From Victivallales bacterium (GTDB taxonomy: Bacteria; Verrucomicrobiota; Lentisphaeria; Oligosphaerales; Oligosphaeraceae): a stretch of 12,972 nt of DNA. Positions 6,855-12,972 of the stretch are shown piece after piece (the first letter of the stretch is position 1; every line of letters starts with the position of its first letter). The notes below the pieces were generated by a model that did not search any database, was not told where the DNA came from, and was given only the letters and a program-made list of their open reading frames with translations. A program made the translations under genes and the position numbers. The stretch covers positions 1 to 12,972 of the forward strand of contig JAFZZD010000239.1 of the NCBI GenBank assembly GCA_017615955.1. The letters are read 5' to 3'.

Positions 6855-9800
6855 TTATTTCTGCAATTTCAAAATCAATTCTATGGCCTGCTGTCTTATG
6901 GCATCGGCGACTGACGCGTCATGGGGCTTGGCCTGGGCAACCTCACGCGTTGCCTTTGACAGGAAGGAGCGCGCCTCCTTTGCCTCCTTGGCATCGCCCT
7001 GGGCCAGGCGCTCCAGCACACGCAGATACCTTATGTCGTTGATGCCGACAAGCAGGTTCTCCAGGCGCACGGAGGGGAGCATCCTGTCCCCAGTGTCGTA
7101 TGCCAGCACATCGCCCATGTCCTTGCTGAAGTCCATTCCAGGCTGCTGGCTGAACATCTGGTATATGCTGACGAAATCGCCTCCCACATTGGCGGCCTTC
7201 CAGGCAATGAGCCTGTAGTACCTGTAGCAATCCTGCCTCATGCTGGTGCCACAGGCGTACATTGACACCTGCTTGCCAGCTTTGCGGAACGCCTTGGTCT
7301 TGGCCCGTTCCTTCTCCTCGGAGAAGATGTGCTGGGAGAAAATCCATTTGTCCGTGTATGCCTGCACCAGGTCGAAGTAGTTCCTTTCTCCATTGGTGGC
7401 GGTGACATTCAAGTCTGGAATTGCCTTCTTCGCCTCCGTGAATATCTTCAGCATTTCATCATTGTTGGTGCTGTTTGGATTGGGTTCGTCAATCAATTCC
7501 ACCGTGTAGTCGCTTCTGCTGAAGCCATTCTCGGCGAGAAGCCTGTCCACATATTTCAGCCAGTTGCGGTATGCGTTCCAGTACTGTGGCGTGTCATACG
7601 CCAGGTGCTTGTTGTCCCTTCCCACATGGACTCTCTTGAAAACGGGATATGCCGAATATGCGAAGAAGATCTTCTTGTGCCCTGGGATGCCCTCGCCGAT
7701 GTTCCTCTTCAGGAACCTTATGTGGGGAACGAGAAATTCCTTTGGATTTGTAGCTGTGATGTTTCCGTCAGCATCGAATGTGCAGCAGAAATACCAGGGT
7801 TGCACCATGTACATGATGCAGCCGTATTCCTTCATGAAGTCATATTGGTATTGCGTGAAGGCTGTGCGGAACGCATTCAATGGATAGTCCGCCTCCTTCA
7901 GCTCAAAGGGCAGCACCTCCAGCTCGATGGAAATGACCTTTGTTTCATCCTCGATGGCCATTCCGTCCTTTACGTGCCTGTATTTCTTGAAGCCGTTGTT
8001 GCCAAGAGGCGTAACACGCAGCTGTCCCTTGTAGATGCCAGGCTTGACGCCCTTGCAGTCAAAGTCGATCCACAGCAGGGCCGCCTGCCTGGCGGGCACT
8101 GGCATTGCGCCCGATGGTGGCAGCTCCTCCAGCAGATCATAGCGCCTGCCAGGCTGCCCCGTGCTGGCGTCCCTGTAGAGCACACCACGCTTGAGTGTTA
8201 TCTTTTCCTTGGGGAATTGCACGCCTTCCGCAGAGGACAGCCCCTTCGCCAACGTGTAATACTCGTTTTGCGGCTCCAGCCTGCGCCATCCGTATGCCAG
8301 GTTCACGCGGTACTCATTGTATTCGTTTTCCATATTCGCCAGCGCAAAGGCGACAGGTCTCTTCTCGTTAACGGCGGCACGGATTTTAACCTCCGTTTTT
8401 GGATTATTCAATTCAACAGGCAGGAATGGTATGTTGGTGTCCTTGAACACTGGCACCTCCGCCACGATGAACTTCTCCTTGGAGAGGGAGTACATCCTGT
8501 CCGCCTCCAGCAATGTCTCAAATTCTGCCATGGCCTGGCCTGGATTCGCCAGGGACACTGCCTTCGCCTTGGCGATGAACTCCTGGTTCTTCAGCTTCGC
8601 AAGCACCTCGTCCACATACTTCTGCATATTGCCGAAGAACAGTACCGCCCACTTGCTCTGGTCCGCATACTTTCCTCCGCAAAACACCATTGAGGAATCA
8701 TCCACAATGTCGAACTCGGAACGCCTGTTGCCCTTGCTTGGGTCCAGCGCCTCAAATGGGCCTGGCACCCGGTGCTCGCGGCACACGTTGAATTTCAGGT
8801 ACGTCCCCTGCGCCGGCTTTCCAGCAAGACCCAGGCACTCGTATGGCAGGGAAATCGAGGCGTCCCACCCATCCGCCAGCACTTTGACATTTGCGGTCCA
8901 GCTCTTGAAGTCTGCCTTCTTGTTGACGGCTGACATCCAGCGACCGCCCCCAGCAGTCACCACGAACTGGTTGTAGAGCAGCTTGTTTGCCTTGTTTTCA
9001 ATGAAGATTTCCGCCAAGTCATTATACCATATCTGCCGCGAGCCATCCTCGGCTTGCTTGACTACTGGCGCGGCTCCTCTGTACTGGAGGTCAATGTGCA
9101 TTGCCTTGTCATCGGCATAGACGCGCACCTTGCTGGGAAAGCGTGCCGGCTTGTCCTCCAGCAAATCCCTGAAGCCGGCGTGCCAGGCCGCGTTTTCCGC
9201 ATTGTCCGCAGCCATGAGCACCACTGGCAGCGCACCCTTTCGCGGGACGGCGGCCTGCGGCTTTGCCTCGAATACGGAATGCTCGTCCGCCTCCTCCACG
9301 GTTATCTTGTCAATGAGAACATAGTCCCCAAGCTTGTTCTTCATCTTTGCGGGTTCTTTGCTTCTGGCGTCCCAGAACTGCACTACCAGCGCGGCTCTCT
9401 TGCTGTTCTGCGCCGTGGTGAAGATGCCCTTATAGACAGTCCAGTCCTTCTGGGGCTTGAACACATGTATGCTGGTGTTCTTCTTTGTTGCCTTGCCCTT
9501 GTCGTCCCACTCCTTGTACAGCAGGAGAATCTGTGTGGCGGTGCCCTTCGCCTCAAGTGAGAAATTGTATTTTGCACCTGGCTTGCAGGGGAAGCCGTAT
9601 GTCTTTGCGTCCCCGCCTATCGTGACACCGAAATTCGAGCTATAGACATCCCCGCTCTGTCCAAACTTCTTCAGTTCCAGCTTTAGGCACTGGTTCCAGG
9701 TGGCGTCCTCTGTGAACAGCTCCAGCGTGCCTTGTGACTTGTCCTCCGACGGCTTGAACTCCTGGGACAGCGGCTTTATGTTCACATCCGCATCCTTGAT

Positions 9801-9875
9801 CAGGTTCTGCGCAAATGCGCAAAACGCCAACAGGCACAGAACAAATAACACCTTGCTTGAATTTAAATGATGCAT
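6855..9875 (-). CDS. Secreted multidomain DUF4091/GH123-like glycoside hydrolase
   Basis: This 1006-residue protein has a Sec signal peptide (hydrophobic 9-21, probable cut AFA|Q at 22/23). Residues about 24-195 form a jelly-roll-like region starting NLIKDADV, similar in style to CBM4/9. About 215-412 resembles a CBM9-like/DOMON module, with [12 protein letters not shown] at 282-293 as the landmark. A beta-sandwich region follows at about 465-660. The C-terminal part, about 665-950, resembles the DUF4091/GH123 barrel. It holds an adjacent acidic pair D796-E797 in VELIDEPN and the late motif [17 protein letters not shown]. In GH123 an adjacent Asp-Glu pair works by substrate-assisted catalysis on N-acetyl-hexosaminides. 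That chemistry is not proven here, and the substrate may differ. AAGGA precedes the start by ten bases. It lies 151 bp after GH9 and 28 bp before the pseudopilin. Confidence 0.78.
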   Translation of the reverse strand: MHHLNSSKVLFVLCLLAFCAFAQNLIKDADVNIKPLSQEFKPSEDKSQGTLELFTEDATWNQCLKLELKKFGQSGDVYSSNFGVTIGGDAKTYGFPCKPGAKYNFSLEAKGTATQILLLYKEWDDKGKATKKNTSIHVFKPQKDWTVYKGIFTTAQNSKRAALVVQFWDARSKEPAKMKNKLGDYVLIDKITVEEADEHSVFEAKPQAAVPRKGALPVVLMAADNAENAAWHAGFRDLLEDKPARFPSKVRVYADDKAMHIDLQYRGAAPVVKQAEDGSRQIWYNDLAEIFIENKANKLLYNQFVVTAGGGRWMSAVNKKADFKSWTANVKVLADGWDASISLPYECLGLAGKPAQGTYLKFNVCREHRVPGPFEALDPSKGNRRSEFDIVDDSSMVFCGGKYADQSKWAVLFFGNMQKYVDEVLAKLKNQEFIAKAKAVSLANPGQAMAEFETLLEADRMYSLSKEKFIVAEVPVFKDTNIPFLPVELNNPKTEVKIRAAVNEKRPVAFALANMENEYNEYRVNLAYGWRRLEPQNEYYTLAKGLSSAEGVQFPKEKITLKRGVLYRDASTGQPGRRYDLLEELPPSGAMPVPARQAALLWIDFDCKGVKPGIYKGQLRVTPLGNNGFKKYRHVKDGMAIEDETKVISIELEVLPFELKEADYPLNAFRTAFTQYQYDFMKEYGCIMYMVQPWYFCCTFDADGNITATNPKEFLVPHIRFLKRNIGEGIPGHKKIFFAYSAYPVFKRVHVGRDNKHLAYDTPQYWNAYRNWLKYVDRLLAENGFSRSDYTVELIDEPNPNSTNNDEMLKIFTEAKKAIPDLNVTATNGERNYFDLVQAYTDKWIFSQHIFSEEKERAKTKAFRKAGKQVSMYACGTSMRQDCYRYYRLIAWKAANVGGDFVSIYQMFSQQPGMDFSKDMGDVLAYDTGDRMLPSVRLENLLVGINDIRYLRVLERLAQGDAKEAKEARSFLSKATREVAQAKPHDASVADAIRQQAIELILKLQK

Positions 9876-9921
9876 GGTCTAGTTTTCCTTTTGGGGTAAT
9901 AAAGAGGCTAGTGAAAGCAAT

Positions 9922-9948
9922 ACTATAAATGATAACTTGAAAACGCAA
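9922..9948 (-). promoter_or_regulatory. Weak promoter candidate upstream of the DUF4091/GH123-like gene
   Basis: The minus strand shows TTGCGT (9943-9948), a 15-bp spacer and TATAGT (9922-9927), about 47 bp before the start. The -10 matches five of six consensus bases but the spacer is short and the -35 weak. It would let this gene and those after it be transcribed independently of GH9. Confidence 0.3.
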
Positions 9949-9973
9949 ACATCTTTGCCAGAAGTTCTATATA

Positions 9974-10026
9974 GCGGCATTCTTGCCGCGCAACCTGTCC
10001 TGTGGCGCGGCATTCTTGCCGCGCAA
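9974..10026. repeat. Two direct copies of a GC-rich hairpin repeat after GH9
   Basis: The 20-bp unit gcggcattcttgccgcgcaa occurs exactly at 9974-9993 and 10007-10026. Each copy contains gcggca/tgccgc arms around ttct. In the right copy the stem extends to 8 bp (gcgcggca/tgccgcgc). The right copy ends on the base next to the GH9 stop codon (10027-10029). No T-run follows on the minus strand, so these are not classical terminators. A REP-like element or an mRNA-stabilising structure is likely. Confidence 0.85.
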
Positions 10027-12825
10027 TCAATGTCTCAGGCTCTTGTATGCCTCCAGAATGGCCTGTATAGCCTGGATTTGGAAGCCGTTCACTGACTCCC
10101 AGGACTCCTGTACAAACGCATTCGGGCCAAGTGGTTTTGTGCCCGCCAGCACCATGCATGGATAGTTCGGCGGATTGTCCGTGCAGTAGTCGCTGTTCTC
10201 GTTGGCGATGTATGAGGGCACTATGTTTTTGCGCCCCGAGGCGCGCCGCGCGGCCTTCTGCACGCCGCCAGTCAGTACGGTGCCGTTGTTGCAGCCTGGT
10301 ATTGGCGAAAGCGCAATCCATGTGGAGACGGTTTTCCTGCCGACGCCGGCGGTCAATGATGCCCCCAGCGGGTTCAGCCCAGTCGTGTACATGAAGGACA
10401 GCTCGGCCTGGTCTAGGTATTCCTTGTTCTTGAATACTGTGGCCGCCCTTGCAAGGAGCGTGGCGTTTGCCAGCTGTGTTATGGAGGCGTGCCCATGCCC
10501 GCCAGGCAGTTTCCATTTGCGGAAATCAATGTTGCCGTAAGAATAGTCCCTTTGCGCGGGGAGAACGAATTCGTCCAGCACCCTTTTCACGTCCTTTAGG
10601 CATCTGTCCTTGATTGGCAGGTCTTTATATTCCATGACTAGTTCCAGTGATGTTATGGCCCAGCCCAGTGCGTATGTATATTCATCCTTCCAGCCGCTGA
10701 AATCTTTCTTGTCCATGCGTTCCTCAGCTATGTCCAGCATCTTGCTGAAATATTCAACTCCCTTGTGGAAATGTGCCTTGTCTCCATTGATTTTATGGAG
10801 GGAGAAGTTTATCATCGCCAGCATGGCGTAATAGTATTCATGTGTCTGCGCCCGCTTCATCTTCGGCTCGCAGTTGATGAAGTCATTGTATAGCATCAAG
10901 CCTGCCTCGACATATTTCCTGCGGGCTTCAGGCGACTTCTCCGTCAATGCGTACTCAAGTATCGCCCAGGCGCAGATGATGTCATGGCCAGGCCCTATGG
11001 CGACACGGTCATCCTCGTTGCCTGGGATGTTGTCGGTTTCCGCTTCGGGGCGGCACAGGTCAATTACCACGCTGCCGTTTGGCGACATGCGCTCAATCTT
11101 GTAGTAGATGCCTGTGGGAGTGGCAACTTTGCAGAGCCAGTCCGCACCCCATTTCGCCTCGTCCAGCAGAGCCGCTGAATTGAACTTGGCGCCAGCACGG
11201 GCCAAGGATGTGACCACTGGTGCCGCCGCCACGGGGAACTTGTCAAAGTCCCCAGCGTCATGCCAGCCGCCTGAACAGTCATGATGCCCGATGATTTTGC
11301 CGCCATTGAGAAGATTGGTCTTCGAGCGCAGCTGCCCGTCATCCAGATGGCATGCCTTGTGAAAGCCAGGAATGTCAAAGCCGCATCTGCTGTGGAACAT
11401 GAAGGAGCGGCTTTTTTCTAGCAGGTCGGTATAAAAGTCATTGCGAATACTGAATGCCTCGGTCTTGATTTCATCCTTGCCTACATTGAATTGCAGCGAA
11501 TAGTCGCCGCAGGTTTTGGTCTCGGAGAAGTCAGCCTCGAATTCGTTCCTTCCCCATTCGTCAGACCCCTTGAATTTCAGGGGCTTGGACATGACTTTCC
11601 TGCCCTTGGCGTCGTAAAGGGCAAAAGTCCCTTTTGTGTCTGGCAGCTTGCTGCGCAGATAGGCTCGTTTGGCACCCTCGGCTTGGTATCTCGCCTGGTT
11701 GACAATCGGCTCCAGGACGGCGTCGCCAAAGCCATCGAACATCAGGTCGTCGAACCACACGCTGCCATGGTTGTCGTTGGTGTGCAGTTTGAAGCATACG
11801 TGGGTCGCGCTGGGCGGTGGCTGCATGCTGACGGACAGTTGCCGCCAGTCGTGGGTGCCGCTGGTCATTTCGGACTGATATGCGCCCACCAGGTCCATCC
11901 TGCTGTAAACCCTGTTTATGTAGTCACCCGCATTGCCGCCGATGCCCATGGGCGCCCATTGGCTGTAGAACAAGGCCTCGATGTATGTGTTGCCCGTGGC
12001 GTTTTCCGCCTTGACATACGCGGAGAATGTGAAGTGGCGCGTGTGGTCGATCACGGAAAGGATGGTGCTTGCCGCGCCGCAGAGACTGTCCCTTGAGTTG
12101 GACAGCTTCAGCGAATATGCGCCGCCGTGCTTGGTTGTCTTGTCCAGTTCCATGTCCAGGTTTTGTTTCAGGCCAGCGTTGAGAGGGTGCAACTCCGAGA
12201 ACCTGACCCAGTTTTTCACCTCGCCGTCCTTTACGATTTCAAAGCCAGGATTGGGCACGAGATTGGTGGGATGCTTGCCGAAATTGTCCTGCCAGTCAGG
12301 TGTGCTGAATGCATTTGGCTCCTCTGTGATGGAAATGTTCTTCAGCCAGAAGTCGGCTGGCTGCGCGCTGGTGAAGAGCAGTGTGACGCGGAAGGACTTT
12401 ATGGGCTTTGGCGGCCTCATTGTGAAAGTCTCGGTGCACCAGCTTTTTGACCGACTGCGAAATATGAAATGCGTCTGTGACCAGGGTGCCTTGGTTCCGT
12501 CCATGTATTCAAGTTTGTCGAGAAGAATGCCATGATGCCAGTCATAAGGGAAGCTTTCTCCTTTGAAGTCAAGGCTATATCGCAGCGGAATTGGCTTTTC
12601 CTGGTTGAGCTGGATGATTTTTGAATCCAATTTGAAATTCTTGAACGCGGGAAGCTCAATGTGAAGCGATGCGTCCTTTACGCTCAAATGCTCCGCAATG
12701 GCCTTGGGATTGCCCCAGTCCTTTATGCCGCCTTTGTCATTCAGTTGAAATGTGGGATTGGGCACCAGATTGCTTCCCGCATAGGCCCAAAACACCGTGA
12801 ATAAAAGAAAGATGATACGCTTCAT
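10027..12825 (-). CDS. Secreted GH9 glucanase-type enzyme with CBM4/9-like and Ig-like modules
   Basis: This 932-residue enzyme has a Sec signal peptide (MKRIIFLLFTVFWAYA, probable cut after A16). Two CBM4/9-like modules follow, each opening with NLVPNP: about 19-170 and 188-366. About 370-462 is the N-terminal cellulase Ig-like domain (VNQARYQAEGAKRAYLRS). The GH9 (alpha/alpha)6 catalytic domain runs from about 465 to the end. GGWHDAGDFDKF (519-530) carries the water-activating D523 and D526. TTGLNPLGASLTAGVG (814-829) matches the late family landmark. The usual acid-glutamate motif is ambiguous: E876 in SYIANEN or the site N913-G914 in SVNGFQIQAI. The family inverts beta-1,4-glucans; a few members are exo-glucosaminidases, so the substrate is not certain. 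AAGAGGA (12837-12843) precedes the start. It is the first gene of the cluster in the window. Confidence 0.94.
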   Translation of the reverse strand: MKRIIFLLFTVFWAYAGSNLVPNPTFQLNDKGGIKDWGNPKAIAEHLSVKDASLHIELPAFKNFKLDSKIIQLNQEKPIPLRYSLDFKGESFPYDWHHGILLDKLEYMDGTKAPWSQTHFIFRSRSKSWCTETFTMRPPKPIKSFRVTLLFTSAQPADFWLKNISITEEPNAFSTPDWQDNFGKHPTNLVPNPGFEIVKDGEVKNWVRFSELHPLNAGLKQNLDMELDKTTKHGGAYSLKLSNSRDSLCGAASTILSVIDHTRHFTFSAYVKAENATGNTYIEALFYSQWAPMGIGGNAGDYINRVYSRMDLVGAYQSEMTSGTHDWRQLSVSMQPPPSATHVCFKLHTNDNHGSVWFDDLMFDGFGDAVLEPIVNQARYQAEGAKRAYLRSKLPDTKGTFALYDAKGRKVMSKPLKFKGSDEWGRNEFEADFSETKTCGDYSLQFNVGKDEIKTEAFSIRNDFYTDLLEKSRSFMFHSRCGFDIPGFHKACHLDDGQLRSKTNLLNGGKIIGHHDCSGGWHDAGDFDKFPVAAAPVVTSLARAGAKFNSAALLDEAKWGADWLCKVATPTGIYYKIERMSPNGSVVIDLCRPEAETDNIPGNEDDRVAIGPGHDIICAWAILEYALTEKSPEARRKYVEAGLMLYNDFINCEPKMKRAQTHEYYYAMLAMINFSLHKINGDKAHFHKGVEYFSKMLDIAEERMDKKDFSGWKDEYTYALGWAITSLELVMEYKDLPIKDRCLKDVKRVLDEFVLPAQRDYSYGNIDFRKWKLPGGHGHASITQLANATLLARAATVFKNKEYLDQAELSFMYTTGLNPLGASLTAGVGRKTVSTWIALSPIPGCNNGTVLTGGVQKAARRASGRKNIVPSYIANENSDYCTDNPPNYPCMVLAGTKPLGPNAFVQESWESVNGFQIQAIQAILEAYKSLRH

Positions 12826-12845
12826 GACCGAGTTTATCCTCTTGT

Positions 12846-12851
12846 ATTATA
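12846..12851 (-). promoter_or_regulatory. TATAAT hexamer near the GH9 start, doubtful promoter
   Basis: The minus strand has a perfect TATAAT here, but initiation about seven bases downstream would fall inside the GH9 ribosome binding site (12837-12843), and no good -35 lies 16-18 bp upstream. It is listed as the alternative to the site at 12874-12901. Confidence 0.2.
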
Positions 12852-12873
12852 AATGTGACTTTCAGTTAAGCGG

Positions 12874-12901
12874 AATATAGTGTGGTACCTATGAAAAACA
12901 A
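12874..12901 (-). promoter_or_regulatory. Promoter candidate for GH9
   Basis: The minus strand shows TTGTTT (12896-12901), a 16-bp spacer and TATATT (12874-12879). Initiation would fall near 12867 and give a leader of about 42 bases that keeps the AAGAGGA site intact. The -10 matches five of six consensus bases; the -35 matches three. Confidence 0.4.
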
Positions 12902-12907
12902 TTTTCA
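12892..12907. promoter_or_regulatory. Operator-like dyad over the GH9 -35 candidate
   Basis: tgaaaa at 12892-12897 and ttttca at 12902-12907 form a perfect 6-bp inverted repeat with a 4-bp centre (acaa). It covers the proposed -35 hexamer. AT-rich inverted repeats are typical operators of ROK/XylR-type proteins, so it is a candidate site for the regulator at the other end of the cluster. No second copy was found at the other promoters. Confidence 0.3.
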
Positions 12908-12936
12908 GACCAGATTTTTGCAAAAAAATGTTGGCG

Positions 12937-12972
12937 GGGGTAGCCAGCGCGGGACGCGCTGGAAAGAACCCC
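12937..12972. repeat. Compound GC-rich stem-loop at the right edge
   Basis: ccagcgcg (12944-12951) pairs with cgcgctgg (12955-12962) around a gga loop. An outer ggggt (12937-12941) pairs with acccc (12968-12972) across a short internal loop. On the minus strand the structure is followed about 15 bases later by seven T. It could end an upstream transcript, or be the same repeat family as 4661-4680. The window cuts it at the right edge. Confidence 0.6.

Noticed and set aside
7329..8693. A 454-codon open frame on the plus strand, antisense to the DUF4091/GH123-like gene
   Set aside because: Its translation has no recognisable domain and it lies wholly inside a well-supported gene on the other strand. 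Long antisense frames arise readily from biased third-codon positions.
9974..10026. Possible start of a CRISPR array
   Set aside because: Only two repeats exist, the spacer is 13 bp, and each repeat is a self-complementary hairpin next to a stop codon.
9923..10516. A 197-codon minus-strand frame overlapping the end of GH9
   Set aside because: It is out of frame with the GH9 catalytic domain, which is intact through this stretch, and its sequence is low in hydrophobic pattern and rich in arginine and histidine. It is a shadow frame.
12846..12851. Perfect TATAAT as the main GH9 promoter
   Set aside because: Initiation from it would remove or bisect the ribosome binding site, and no suitable -35 is present.

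Overview
The window is a carbohydrate-degradation locus from a bacterium, most likely of the PVC group and probably Lentisphaerota (Victivallales-like). The assignment rests on the small pseudopilin at 6068-6826, which has an N-terminal [12 protein letters not shown] methylation helix and a C-terminal H-X9-DG motif, a combination greatly expanded in Lentisphaerota and Planctomycetota. The glycoside hydrolase repertoire also fits. This is inference from protein style, not a database match.

All seven genes lie on the minus strand, so they read from right to left. First is a secreted GH9 glucanase-type enzyme with two CBM4/9-like modules and an Ig-like module (10027-12825). Next is a very large secreted protein with two carbohydrate-binding-like regions and a DUF4091/GH123-like catalytic part (6855-9875), then the pseudopilin (6068-6826). 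A GH10 xylanase-like protein without a signal peptide (4701-6014), a GH42 beta-galactosidase-like protein without a signal peptide (2498-4597), a PHP-family metallo-hydrolase (1533-2429) and a ROK-family regulator (214-1476) follow. Gaps are 28-151 bp. The six genes from 9875 leftwards could be one transcription unit. GH9 may be the first gene of that unit or a separate one, because its 3' end is separated by two copies of a GC-rich hairpin repeat.

A working model: GH9 and the large DUF4091 protein act outside the cytoplasm on plant or mucosal polysaccharide. The released oligosaccharides enter through a transporter that is not in this window. GH10 and GH42 finish them in the cytoplasm, and the ROK protein senses a product sugar and controls the cluster. 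The roles of the PHP protein and the pseudopilin are not set by sequence alone.

Non-coding features are a promoter-like site with an extended -10 at the left edge, pointing out of the window; a promoter-like site with an overlapping dyad upstream of GH9; and several GC-rich stem-loops between genes. Two of these stem-loops (4661-4680 and the right edge) share flanking sequence and look like one dispersed repeat family. No stretch over 300 bp lacks a gene. I saw no tRNA, rRNA, CRISPR array, insertion sequence or transporter.
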